The notes below the pieces were generated by a model that saw only the letters and a program-made list of their open reading frames with translations, was not told where the DNA came from and ran no database searches. From Aphrophora alni (taxonomy: Eukaryota > Arthropoda > Insecta > Hemiptera > Aphrophoridae), in contig OY740772.1 of NCBI GenBank assembly GCA_963513935.1, positions 10,634,098 through 10,698,097 of the forward strand: a stretch of DNA of 64,000 bases, read 5' to 3'. Every line of letters starts with the position of its first letter. Position 1 is the stretch's first letter. Both the position numbers and the translations under genes were made by a program. Positions 1 through 11,116 of this stretch are shown here, piece after piece.

Positions 1-699
1 ACCATCTCTTAAATCGAACAAAACATATGGAAAATTCTGTTCCGATAAATTAGGGTTGAGAAGTACTGATTCCTACAGTTGTATGTATCTTACCACTTTC
101 TAATTGACGTTTAAAGATAAACTGATGTAACCTTGCAAGATGGCGTTCAAAGTTGAATTAACATTTATGCCTGTTAAGCCTAATAATCTATTTAGATACT
201 ATAGATTTTTAACAGTTCCATAACAGTAATATCAATGAGATAAGTACAATACAATTTTGATAAAATTCGTTTCTGTAAGGAGTTTGTCTGTAATTAGTTT
301 TTTATTAACAATATTTTGGAAGATTCTGACAACGTATTGGGCGTTCATATTATTGATGTAGTTTACTCTTCTATCAATTGTGTATATAAAAATGAATCAC
401 AACTTTTTTGAGATACTAAAAGCGTTGGACTATGTTTGAAACTAAAACTAAATCAATAATATATGAAAGGAAAACCACGTATGGAATTTAGGCCGAGCTT
501 TCGAAGTAAATATCAAACAGTAGTAGTAAAAAACACTTTATAGACGCCATCATAGTACATACCATGTATTCAGTACTTCAGAACATTTAAAAGTCAAAAC
601 TCGTGTAGTCTCACCACTCAGCTGCGTTCAAACTAAAACAAACCACGTTTAACTTTAAAACGTGTGAAGCGATTTTAATAGTTTTTTCAATTAAGTAAC
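1..699. other. AT-rich non-coding DNA
   Basis: I see no open frame of note, no RNA gene and no clear repeat in this stretch. It is anonymous AT-rich sequence leading into a dispersed repeat that starts near 700. Confidence 0.4.
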
Positions 700-719
700 A
701 TCATATTATGTAATATAAT

Positions 720-985
720 TTCCATCCTCTAAATGTAATTCCCAAAAATTGGTCTTTTTTGTACGTTGTAGGAAATGTTAAATTGTACTGATAGATCGAA
801 GGGTCTTATCCAGTAGTGTAAGTTTGTTCAAAAAATTGTTACACAAGTTTGTGAAACTTGTGATTGTGTATATCACTACTTTACTGATGTCGGCGAGACC
901 TCAACGTGCCTCGTATATATTGAACTAGCTTCGCTCTTGTCAGTGTCTCAACTCTGGTGGACATCGTAGCTGTACATAGGTAGTG
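720..985 (+). repeat. Dispersed repeat, copy 1 (partner at 27.56 kb)
   Basis: This block aligns by eye, in the same orientation and order, with about 27,560-27,790. Shared anchors are a GGAAATGTTAAATT-like stretch (GGAAGTGTTAAATT in the partner), a TGTGTATATCA/TGTGTACATCA stretch, GACGTTGGC-like words, and a CTCGCTCCGCTCGTGTCA-like end followed by TCTCAACTCTGG / TTTCGACTCTTGG. Two distant, diverged, collinear copies indicate an interspersed element. No coding capacity or terminal structure is visible, so the class is not assigned. The 81-bp minisatellite follows almost directly here but is absent after the partner copy. Confidence 0.5.
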
Positions 986-1002
986 TCGGTGACTCAGGGT
1001 TC

Positions 1003-1292
1003 GAAAACATGGTTGGAGAGAGGGGGAGTGACTAATCAGAAACAAGTTAAACGAGTTTTAGATAGGCCAATAGAAAGAAAACCCAAAACATGGGTGGAGA
1101 GAGGGGGAGTGACTAATCAGAAACAAGTTAAACGAGTTTTAGATAGGCCAATAGAAAGAAAACCGAAAACATGGGTGGAGAGAGGGGGAGTGACTAATCA
1201 GAAACAATTTAAACGATTTTTAAATATGCCGATAGAAAGAAAACCCAAAACATAGGTGGAGAGAATGGGAGTGACTAATCAGAAACAAGTTT
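1003..1292 (+). repeat. 81-bp minisatellite with a period that keeps frame
   Basis: The word AGGGGGAGTG recurs at 1021, 1102 and 1183, and in mutated form at 1264, exactly 81 bp apart, giving about 3.6 copies. Because 81 is a multiple of three, one plus-strand frame stays open through three units (983-1255, ending TAG) and encodes a basic 27-residue repeat containing WVERGGVTNQKQ and RVLDRPIERKP. The frame lacks a convincing ATG context, starts from GTG, and is closed by a stop in the fourth unit. Divergence grows toward the 3' unit. It could be an exon of a repetitive protein or a plain minisatellite; I favour the minisatellite. Confidence 0.8.
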
Positions 1293-2079
1293 AGGATGTT
1301 TCCAGTTTTAGTTATAAACCACCAGAGTGAGTTAGCGTAGTTTTACCCTGAGAGCTGTCCTTTCTGATTTATAACTTTACATTTTATTTACAGAAAAATT
1401 GATTTTCGTCCATCCGTTCGTCGTCGTCGTTGTCATTGCAATCATTGGCGTTGTCGTCTCTACGATAGCAGTCCCAAATATTAAGATTGTAGCATAAAAT
1501 TTGTTATAGGGGACGATAAAATGTCGTCTTGTTTAGATATTTGAATCTTTTGGAAATTAGTGTTTTCATTCACTTTTTATTAATAATGGACGATTGTTTT
1601 GGCATGTGACAGAAGCTGTAAACTTATGATCAAAATAAATTTAAAAATTTTCTAAACTTGCCTAAACATTATTTTCAGCTTAGTTCTGGTATTCGTTACT
1701 TATCATGTCACTCAACAACAGAGCAACACCTGTATGACATTGCTTTCAAATATTTACAGTTTTGTTTTGTTTGTATTTGGTTGAGCGTTAAACGCTTATA
1801 GATGTTTGTTACTGTTGCTATTATAATTCTTCTAAGTTTTTCTGAACCTCTATACACATATAGTTTATTATTTTTATATACTACAACTAAGAATAATCTC
1901 TTATATCTAATAGTCTTTCTTTGAATAAAAAATTAAAAACTTTGTGTGGGAAATCATTCCACTGGAGGGCTCCCTAAACTGTTGGCAATTTATCACTTCA
2001 CCCATAATGTTCGAAGGATTCATTCCTTTTATGGTCCGTAGGTAAAAAACAAAGACACTTATAACTTCTCGTTCATTAC
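1293..2079. other. AT-rich non-coding DNA
   Basis: No recognisable gene or element. A short CGTCGTCGTCGTTGTC-like trinucleotide stretch lies near 1418-1435. Confidence 0.4.
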
Positions 2080-2330
2080 AACCCGTTATTTCACAGACAA
2101 GACGATACATCTCGTAAAGTTCAAAGTTTGAATTTATATTCTTTGTATTGCCCCCACATAAATAGGGAAAATATAGTTGTAACAAAAAATGACCTTGGGA
2201 TATTTAAAGGGAAAATATATAATATAAAATTTTATTTCATCAAATGAAACTAGAAGTTATTCTGATTACAAATATGTATGTTTATATGACGAAAAAATTA
2301 ATATGTTGACGCTAGGCCAATTTAAAGTGT
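2080..2330. repeat. Local direct duplication, copy 1
   Basis: This aligns with 2,610-2,765. Shared words in the same order are ACACGACGATAC / ACAAGACGATAC, TTATATTCTTTGTATTG / TTATATTCTTTATATTG, GGAAAATATA, and AATATGTTGACGCTAGGCC / AATATGCTGACGCTAGGCC. The offset changes from about 530 to about 430 bp along the alignment, so indels separate the copies. No coding content is evident; minus-strand open frames over each copy are unrelated to each other. Confidence 0.65.
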
Positions 2331-2609
2331 CAGATATTGTCTTCTCCCCTCTAAATTAAATACAGCTCGACCTACAAATCTATAAACAAATTTAGATTTG
2401 AAATTAAATTGCAATGCGAAATCTTATATTATATTTTTTGTATGACGAATACTACTTAATTTCATCCTACAATGAGAAATGCGTATAAGTTTAAAAAAGC
2501 TTTTTTTGCGAGATGTGATGCATTAAAAGATAGTTTGCATTCTCCCTGATTTATTTTTATTTGGGTTTAAAACCAGGAGCATTTATAAATTCACGGCCGT
2601 GTCACCAAC

Positions 2610-2765
2610 CAGTATACACAGACACGACGATACGTATTATATGTTTCAAACTTCGCGTTTATATTCTTTATATTGTAAACACTTATGGAAAATATAAGAG
2701 GGATATGTGTGAATGTTTATTAAATATATTAATATGCTGACGCTAGGCCGCCTAAAAGATTTAAC
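2610..2765. repeat. Local direct duplication, copy 2
   Basis: This is the shorter partner of 2,080-2,330. It ends at the strongly conserved TGACGCTAGGCC word. Confidence 0.65.
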
Positions 2766-5468
2766 TTTCATAAAAGCAACTATCACTATATACTTACTTG
2801 ACCATAAGTCGTGTGGTACAAACACTTGACCCTTACTGTGATGCAGCATCTGTAGCAAATCTACGTTGTCATGGTTACGTAGCCTTAGTGCTTGGCTAAT
2901 TACAGTAGTTTTAATTATTTCATTGACCGTTTCCACCTTAGAACCATTCTAGATAGTGTCGTACCGATGTACGTTTATAAATAGCAAGCAGAACTTTGTT
3001 TTGAAATGTACATCCAAACAGGTTTATACAAAAGTAACTTCTACTTCTTATCCACTTTGAGCTACGTCCAACTATTCAATATAATTTCCTGTAGGTAATA
3101 TCAAGCTCTTATGTTGCCTTTTAAACTTGAGCCATTCAATTTAATCTAGCGTCCGGTTTTATTTCTAGGTACTACACTCCCTGTTAATTTTATTAAGAAT
3201 TGATTGGGAATTACGGGAATTTTTTTTGACGTTTTTGTTTGTAAAATTAAACTAAGTTGATTTCTATTCATTCAGTTTGATGTGCCACTTTATCGTTAAG
3301 TAAATAATTTGTCTAGGCTATTCTGAAGGCTCTGTTTTGTTTTCTCAAGATTGTCTCCGGTCGCAGTATCATCCGTAAAAGTAGCGGTTGTTGTTTCTGT
3401 TTCTGTCTTATCTTCTTTGCGGTACATCTTCAAAGTAACCGTTAAAAATTTACCACGGAAGAGTCTTGTCAGATATAAAATATTGAAAACCTGTTTACAA
3501 GATATTTTGGTAGCCTATACAGTGTGATTAGGGAAAAAACGTAGAACCTTTCAGGATGTGATCTACCAGTGAAATTAAAGACAAAATTCATATAAATATA
3601 GGTTCGGAAATGCTTAGTTTTCCAGTTATCCCCCATTTTGTTTTTGTTTTATAAAATATTTAATACCTTTGGATGTAGGAACTCAAATTTTGTATTCATA
3701 ATTGGTAATACATATTTTACCCAAGTACAAAAACCCATAATTTTTAATGTCACTTATCTGGAAAACCGCCAAATTTACAAAATATTTTCAAGGAACAAAA
3801 AAATTCCTGTTTTACTACAAAAAAACGGTTATAAAATTATTTCTTCTGTAACTTCACAGTCTCTTCACAAATAGACGAGGTACATCATTTTCGAAAATTA
3901 TTAATATGATATATACTGACATTTACCATCACTTGTGTATATAAAATTAATACACAACGTTTCGAGAGTATCGGTCAACTTCCTTAATCAAGTAAAAACC
4001 ATAGAACATAGCCTAAAACCGTATTGGATAGCACATAAAGGTAACCGATAACCTTATAAACAAAATCAGTAAAGAAAGGCTGTAATTTCTTCCAGTATTG
4101 AAAACTGCATTATAAATTGACTATAAAAATTTCTCTACATTTTGTGTTATTGAATTTTCCGGTTAACTCACCGCAAGGCGTAACTACATGGTCACGTGCT
4201 AAACTCATGAGGAAACCTAGAGAATAGTAAAAAGGGAATTCAAAAATTTTCGCAATGACCACACTCCCACTACATTTCAAATATTGCGTAAGTAAAATTT
4301 AAAATGGCACCTGTTTGTAACGGTTTATCTGTAGCAACGTTTTATCTGAACCAGAATACCTTAATTTACACAACTGGTAATTTGCGTACGTCACTGTTCA
4401 GGTGGAGTTCGTCAGGCGAGCGGATACACAAAACAACAACACAATAGATTCACTGCCTCTCATGTCCGTATTTTTATACAGTATTTCAAGGATGGAGTTT
4501 TAATGCTTTGTGGACATCGCTTCAGTACACACTTCAAACGTTTGCGGACATTGGAAACACTTGAGCGTCCACTTCAGCTGTAATGATATTTACGTACCAC
4601 TAAAATGTTCCTCATCTATGTAGATCAACAACTGGAAATTGATTAAATATTGAAAATATTCGTAGAATCAATTTTTAAAAGAAACATTAATAAATTAAAA
4701 CAATGCTGTTTCAATGTGATTAATGGTTTTTGAGTTAAAACCTGAATACAACGGTAACATTCTTGTAACTGTATCATTAGGTAATACAGTAACTCGTCGC
4801 AATATGTCCTGAAGTACTGCTTTGATTTTATCCTCAATCCTGCGCTTCAAACTGACCAGATTAACTTTGTTTTTTAAATATCCCTAGAGAAAAAAATCAC
4901 TTGTTATGTCAGGCGACAGAACATGCGAGACTCCATACAAATGACGTGCAGTGTGACCTGTAGTTCTAGTCAATACGAGTGAAGATACACTTCTACGAGC
5001 CTCGATAAGATCTAGGTGACGTCAGGATTACGAGGCTCAGAAAACCTGTGTAACAACTGTTTTAAAAAAATTACTGGATAATACCCTTTAATCTACCCGT
5101 ACAATTTTAAAATTAAACAATGTTCAAGATACCAACTTTGTGGCATTACATTTAGACGATCTGCTTTTATTACGTTGATTGATGGGGTTGTGTAAGTACC
5201 ATCAACTCTGTTATATTGATAGATATCATTGTTTTTGAAGTTAAAAATATTTCTATTCTTGTGCAATTTGTCTTTTAAGACATTCATCATTACCTTGTTT
5301 TAATTTTCCGACATTTTGTAAATATATAAAATTAAATGTTACTTGGCATACTGGTAACATAAAACAAGAGTCTATAAATTCTAACTTCAAACTGTCATCC
5401 ATTCTAAAAGTTATACACTTTTGATAGAAAACCAAAACGGACGCAGAGAAGAAAAATGAATAGTTTTT
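2766..5468. other. AT-rich non-coding DNA
   Basis: I find no gene, RNA or element boundary here. Short open frames at 3,638-3,874, 4,643-4,837 and 5,093-5,492 have AT-driven composition (rich in F, I, N, K, Y) and no domain I recognise. Confidence 0.4.
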
Positions 5469-5497
5469 AACAAATGTTTTTTTAAAAAACATTTGTT
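5469..5497. repeat. Perfect 14-bp palindrome with 1-nt spacer
   Basis: AACAAATGTTTTTT at 5469-5482 is followed by a single T and then AAAAAACATTTGTT at 5484-5497, an exact inverted repeat. As RNA this would be a hairpin with almost no loop; as DNA it is a cruciform-prone site. A T-run follows, but in eukaryotic DNA this is not evidence for a terminator. Confidence 0.9.
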
Positions 5498-6939
5498 CTT
5501 TTTTTAAGTAAGGAATTTCTTAAGTTTTCTCCATCTTATTTTATAGACACTTTATATTGTACAACCTATGGGAGGGACTGATTGTGAAAGTTGGCCTATT
5601 TAAACCCTATACTGTGTTCTTTGTGAAATCTCTACCGGTGTTATATGTAATCAAAAGGGGAAACATTGTGCAATAAACTCATCCCCTAATGTTCTGTGTG
5701 TCTGCCAAAAGTACTCCTCGGGGAGGGATGATGGGTTTGCTTACATCTCAATAGTAAAGTTAATTTTGTGTAAACACTTAGTGCGAGAGTTAATGATTCC
5801 TTAGGTTAACATTGTAGCAGTTAACGTAAAATTTGTCACGATAAGACGGTAATTGCTTTGTGTGTTTGAGTTTTGTAGTAAACCTACGTTATATGCTACA
5901 TATTACAAGATTTCATGTCAACCCTATTAGAAACAACTAACGATATTCGTTTATTTTTTGGGTTGTAAATAATAAAACAAAATATTTTCACCGAATTTGT
6001 ATACATACTATCATAGTGTCCACTAAACATCACTAATCATAGGAAAAACTCAAAAATTGGTATGGGATGTTAGTGAAACTGTGGATAGGGCGCAGGCAAT
6101 CTATGGTAGTTAAGGAGGAGTAAATAAATTAAATTACAGAGAATCTTATTTCCGATTCTCTGAAATTAGCAGAGAATTCATCCGGATTGTCTACTTGTAT
6201 TATTTACTGGCTACACCCCACGTTTTTATCTCCAAGTATTCCAAATATATCCATAGCCACTAACAATCCTCCCTCAAAATTGTAGAAGGGTCATGAAAAA
6301 TTATGTCAAACTTTTTAGTCTTTTAAAAAAGTTGTATGTTAATTTTTTTAATTTTATTTGATTTATTATTTTCTATTTTTTAGTCTTGTGTCCGAGTGAA
6401 GTGGTAGTTATTATTTTTTTTTTGATTTATTATTATACTTTTCAGTTCGTTTTAAAAACGTGGTATGTTAAAAAAAAAGAAAAGTTATTTGATTTATTAT
6501 TAATGCAATAACTCTCACACGCCATGAAAAATTTTCTTCAACGTACTTCAATATTCCGGTTACCATTCAAAGCGATAACGCGGTTTAAAAAATCTATATC
6601 TCATTGGCCAATTTTTATTTGTTTAAATAACTATAGTTTACACAAATGTAGAGACAAGAAACCAACTGAATATTGTATTGTCATCCAATTCTGACCTATG
6701 TTCAAAATTTCAGGTCTCTAGCTTATAGGGAAGTTAGTTTAAACTCGATTGCAAAATTCCACCGTGACAGACTGACAGATATGACGGAAACCGAACTAAT
6801 ATAAATGTGGTAAAATAATGGGAAACTATAGTTATTAGTGGCGAAGTTTAGGTGTCTCGATTTTACGCTAAAGATAGAATTCATTGTTTCCCCCTGTTTA
6901 ATACAATATTGGGATATATAAATACCCGGGTAACTCCAA
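5498..6939. other. AT-rich non-coding DNA with small hairpin
   Basis: The stretch holds an 8-bp hairpin (AGAGAATC ... GATTCTCT, about 6138-6161) and AT-rich runs. The part around 6,680-6,790 (words such as TTCAAAATTTCAGGTCTC and CGTGACAGACTGACAGA) resembles a motif often seen in insect mobile-element sequence, but I cannot name the family. Confidence 0.4.
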
Positions 6940-6940
6940 A

Positions 6941-7436
6941 TAGTAATCAGCTAGTAAAAGTCTAGTAATCAGCTAACTCCAACTAGTAAAAGTCTATTAT
7001 TCAGCTATATGCTTATTCATAGCAAGTAAAAGTCTATTATTCAGCTATATGCTTATTCATAGCATGTAAAAGTCTATTATTCAGCTATATGCTTATTCAT
7101 AGCATGTAAAAGTCTATTATTCAGCTATATGGTTATTCATAGCAAGTAAAAGTCTATTATTCAGCTATATGCTTATTAATAGCATGTAAAAGTCTATTAT
7201 TCAGCTATATGCTTATTCATAGCATGTAAAAGTCTATTATTCAGCTATATGCTTATTCATAGCATGTAAAAGTCTATTCAGCTATATGGTTATTCATAGC
7301 AAGTAAAAGTCTATTATTTAGCTATATGGTTATTCATAGCATGTAAAATTCTATTATTCAGCGATATGCTTATTCATAGCATGTAAAAGTCTATTATTCA
7401 GCTATATGCTTATTCATAGCATGTAAAAGTCTATGA
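6941..7436. repeat. 40-bp minisatellite
   Basis: A 40-bp unit beginning AGCATGTAAAAGTCTATTAT and ending TATGCTTATTCAT repeats about 12 times. Unit starts fall at 7021, 7061, 7101, 7141, 7181, 7221, 7261, 7297, 7337, 7377 and 7417, with degenerate units before 7021. One unit (7261-7296) has a 4-bp deletion. Two variable sites (AGCAAG/AGCATG and ATGGTT/ATGCTT) are mixed along the array. No frame or RNA gene is implied. Confidence 0.95.
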
Positions 7437-7599
7437 TATTTATGATAGGATCTCATTAAAAGATATCAGATATTTAACTCTCATACAAATACGTATTTTA
7501 GTGAAAGTTGATCGGATTGGTCGAAAACCGATGATGAGCTGTTTGCTGATCAATCAGTTTTGAGGTTTCAAAATGATTTTGATCTATTGGTCGCATGTG

Positions 7600-8130
7600 G
7601 AGTGCTCCAATAACTAAACGTGTGGACCGATTTTTATCGAATTTATTATGTGGGGATATATTGTCCGTATTTAATGACTTTTTTTTCGCTTTTGTTTTTA
7701 TAACTCAAATTTGGGAATACTTGAGAAAAAAACACTAAATTACGATTTTCTCAAAATCGGTTTTATCGATTTTGAGAAAATTTTGCTCACGTGTAGCCTT
7801 TAAGGATCAACAATCCTTTTGTTCCTCATCTCTCTAAAATAAGAGTGTTTGTTATCGTTAGAAACAAAACAAATCGGCTATGGACTGTTTTTTTTTTATT
7901 TTGTAAATTGTGAAAATTAATGATCCAAACCTGTGTGTCAAGTGTTAAAAGTATTACAGTTCAGGGATAATTGACGATCAAAAATGAATTCCGACCGCTG
8001 TCATTAAAATATCGATTTTAATCCAATACGATTTAGGCTTGTATTCACAGCACAAAGAAAGCAAGTTTAGGCGTTTATTTTTATGATTCGTGATATGATT
8101 GTCGACGACCGAACTGATAACTGTGATTTC
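7600..8130 (+). repeat. Dispersed repeat, copy 1 (partner at 26.2 kb)
   Basis: This is collinear with 26,190-26,590 on the same strand. Shared anchors are AATTACGATTTTCTCAAAATCGG / AATTACGATTTTATCAAATTCGG as consecutive shorter words, TATCGATTTTGA, GTGAAAATTAATGA / GTGAAGATTAATGA, and GATTTTAATCCAATA / GATTTTAATCTAATA. AATCGAT-rich words of this type are common in insect transposable elements, but no coding domain or terminal repeat is visible. It contains the perfect inverted repeat at 7745-7781. Confidence 0.55.
7745..7781. repeat. Perfect 15-bp inverted repeat
   Basis: ATTTTCTCAAAATCG (7745-7759) and CGATTTTGAGAAAAT (7767-7781) are exact reverse complements around a 7-nt loop. The homologous site at 26,280-26,325 keeps the same layout with mismatches, so the hairpin is a property of the repeat family. 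Confidence 0.9.
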
Positions 8131-10135
8131 AATTAGTTTTGGTTTGTTTGTTTCTGTATGGGAGGGTATGATAGTTCATGTAATGTATTTTGCATCATTT
8201 ATAAACATAAGTTATTTGGGTACATCAAATATTTTATTATTTTTGTTTGTGTTATTATTCTGCAAAAAATTGTTAGATGTAGACCTACTAACTTATGTTT
8301 AATTTAAGCTGTTACGTTAATAATAATATTTTTAACATTCATAGTTACTAATATCTAACATAAAATGTTTTTAATTATTAATACTATGGAACTGTAATGG
8401 TTATTAGATACAATTTCGTCAGTATAAATTTCATCAAGATGAGTTAATGTATGCGTCATAACACAGCAAAAAACCTTTTATTGAAGACAAACTCAAATTT
8501 ACATAAATAACGAATGTCGTAAGATTATTTTTTAAAAAATACTATTCAATAACACAAAATTTTATAAACTTTATGAAATTATAATATAATTAAGTTGCAA
8601 AATATTGCACAGATTTTACACGCACCCATTTCCAAAACCAATTAAAAACCAATCAAAACTAATCCACGCAATAAATTTCAGTTCATTAGTCTTCCATCAA
8701 ACAGTAAAAAACAATCATGGATTCAGTTTTTGAACAAAAATATATGTATATAGAGAATTAAAATACCGCCTAAACTGCCTCTGTTTGTGCCATAATTAAT
8801 GCTTTTAATGACACTGCAAGGTTAATTTTGTTCCAATCATTTAGGAAGCTTATTTTCTTTGTACTTTTGATTAGGCAAACTGTTTTTTGCAATTGACCTT
8901 TATGTAAATTCAAATTTAAACAAAATTGTTAGGTCCGATTTTGAGATATTACGTGACGGCATTTTTTATTTTCTTTTTACTTATTACTAATGAACCGGCA
9001 TTTTTTGGAGATACGGTATTCAATAGGTTTTGTTTGGCTCTTTACAAGATATACATGAACAAAATTTGATCAAAATCGTGGTTTCAGATTTTGAGAAAAT
9101 CGTAATTTTTAATTTTTTTCTTTTTAACACCTCCAAATTTCATGTCAAAGCAAATTTGATTAAAATCGGTCCACACAACATGGACACACATACAGACAGA
9201 CATAAAAACTCAAAAACCTTCATTTTTTACACATTACATAACTTTCTCTATACTATGTACAGCCTATAATAACGTGAAACAAATTTATTTCATAAAAATA
9301 CTATCCTCTCTTCTCGAAAAATTCTTGTTTATATATTCCTTTTAGATTACGGAATAAAGGGTTGACAAATGAGTTTATTGTCCTTTAAATGCCTTTAAAT
9401 ATATGCAATACATAATAATTTAACAGAGAGGAAAACTGTAGGAAAAGCGTACTATCAACCTCCCATCATTCATGCACTCCTGATACCTCTCTACAGTATT
9501 CCCAATTTTGAGTGACGTAAATCATATCTGATCAGTTGTATTGATAAGAGAAACTACTCATCAATGTTTCTCGTTTCTCTTCTATATTTTGTATTGTTGT
9601 TTCGCAGTTCAATCCTTTAATTATTTATAATGATTTTAGATGAAAATAACTATAATTTCAAATATCGTATCGCTATTACACCAACAAATTCAGGTCGATA
9701 AAGCGACAAATATTATTTTAAGGATATTGTAAAATTTGATTGGGTCAGTCAGTGAACCTATAATATCAATAAACCGATTCCCGATGCGTTTCCAATCGTT
9801 GTAACAGAGCCGTGTAACAGGAATGTATAACCTGCTAGGGGTTGTTGCTATGGTTACATTCGGTCTACCGTATTGAGCCGAATGCTTCGTATTTATGTAG
9901 AACAATTTGGTAAACAGCTCTATAGGTTTGTTTGATAGGTCTTAAAATTATAACGTATTGATCTGTTGTGCTGTAACTTAATTTTGGTAATTGATTAGTA
10001 CTTCAGTGAAAATTGGTGTTTTAAACTAAAACTTTATTTATTTGTTATACTGAAAATATCGTAATTTGTAAATGTTCAGAAATCGGTGATTTTGACACAA
10101 TACTTACATTCAATCACAATTATGGATGATGAAAT
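8131..10135. other. AT-rich non-coding DNA with mobile-element-like words
   Basis: No gene is recognised. Around 8,930-9,210 the sequence carries words such as GATTTTGAGAAAATCGTAA and ATTAAAATCGGTCCACACAA followed by a CACACATACAGACAGACA stretch, a pattern typical of degenerate insect transposon sequence. I cannot assign a family. Confidence 0.35.
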
Positions 10136-10139
10136 TTTA

Positions 10140-10460
10140 TGAAAGAAAGAAAGAAAGAAACTTTATTTCTCCAATGAAATGTTAACATAAGTACAATACA
10201 ATATGCCTGCAAATATGCCTGTCAATAATACCTGCAATAATATTAACAATATATTGATACAGAAATATAAGCAAATTGTATTAGAATCTTGGATTACTTA
10301 TCGCAATGCTTGGGCTTTACCTGATAATTCCACACACTACAAGAAAGTAAAACACTACTCACTACATACAATCTACAATAATATTCATTATTTGCTATAT
10401 TTTAACCTACACATACACATCCATATTGTACACACTCATACACATATTTCCTGATAGATT
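10140..10460 (-). mobile_element. LINE (non-LTR retrotransposon) 3' end
   Basis: Read on the minus strand, the segment ends ATTTCATTGGAGAAATAAAG followed by TTTCTTTCTTTCTTTC. An AATAAA signal followed directly by a simple (TTTC)n tail is the usual 3' end of several insect LINE clades. The simple tail occupies 10,142-10,160 on the plus strand. No reverse transcriptase frame is left, so this is a 5'-truncated copy or mostly 3' untranslated sequence; its left end is arbitrary. Confidence 0.55.
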
Positions 10461-10619
10461 AAATGTTACAAAAATATTTAAGAGAGAAAAATATGCTTAA
10501 TAGAGTGTTTAATTTAATTGTTCTTGAACTTAATTTATCACGTTTTGATTTTTAAACATATTACAAAATCTTTATTAAAACAAATGTAAGTATGTAATCT
10601 TATGATCCTCAGTATCCAA

Positions 10620-10952
10620 ATGGAAATGAGCGGTGGATGACTTTGTTTACCCCAGATCCCTGAGCGTAATTGAATTAATTTTGGTATTTTAATGTTTTAG
10701 GGATGGACAAATTCATCACCCAGTGGAGGGACTTACAGCAAAGAGCCTCCTCAGGTACCTACTCTTCATGTTATTCGAAGGTCTTTCCTGTGTCCTGCAG
10801 TACTTTCTATTCCCACGCAGGTATATTTCCTCGACTGTTCTATATTCCCTTTTTACCTTAATCTCCCTCCCCTATTTATGTCTTTAACTCCCCAAACATA
10901 TTTCACTTCTGTTATTTTTTTCTGTTTTTCGCCTGCTACGATCTTCTTCGGA
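10620..10952 (-). mobile_element. LTR-retrotransposon leader fragment
   Basis: This is the sequence expected downstream of the primer site at 10,953-10,969 when read on the minus strand. Base composition is noticeably less AT-rich than its surroundings. I see no gag or pol frame, so it is a leader or degraded internal fragment. Confidence 0.4.
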
Positions 10953-10969
10953 CCCCACGTTGGGCGCCA
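10953..10969 (-). promoter_or_regulatory. tRNA-Lys-type primer binding site
   Basis: The minus strand reads TGGCGCCCAACGTGGGG. A TGG-initial sequence of this form is the classical primer binding site complementary to the 3' end of tRNA-Lys(1,2), used by many LTR elements. It sits 2 nt inside the proposed LTR edge at 10,972 (minus strand ...GTCGCA, then AG, then the site), which is the expected arrangement. Confidence 0.7.
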
Positions 10970-10971
10970 CT

Positions 10972-11116
10972 TGCGACGATCTGCTCTGCCTCGGGTTCAG
11001 GATATTTACCCGCACGCGAATCTCAGCTCCAATACCCAGCTCTTTCTTATAGAAAACAGAAGATGGAACGCAAGGAATTGCCGTAATACACCCCTTGACC
11101 CGTGATGTATACAACA
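10972..11116 (-). mobile_element. Candidate short LTR (about 145 bp)
   Basis: On the minus strand the block starts TGTTGTATACATCACGG at 11,116 and ends GATCGTCGCA at 10,972, next to the primer site. TG...CA ends and a clear rise in GC between about 10,930 and 11,105 support these limits. The second LTR is not seen in the window, so the element is partial. The outer edge is a proposal; a few alternatives within 5 bp fit as well. Confidence 0.5.

Noticed and set aside
5015..5025. TGACGTCA, a perfect cAMP-response-element palindrome
   Set aside because: A single 8-bp word in 64 kb with no promoter or gene nearby is not evidence of regulation.
6941..7436. CRISPR-like array
   Set aside because: The 40-bp units are directly adjacent with no unique spacers, in eukaryotic-type sequence.
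8099..8302. 67-codon hydrophobic open frame as a small membrane protein
   Set aside because: It starts from TTG, and its hydrophobicity follows from T-rich composition; similar frames are common throughout this window.
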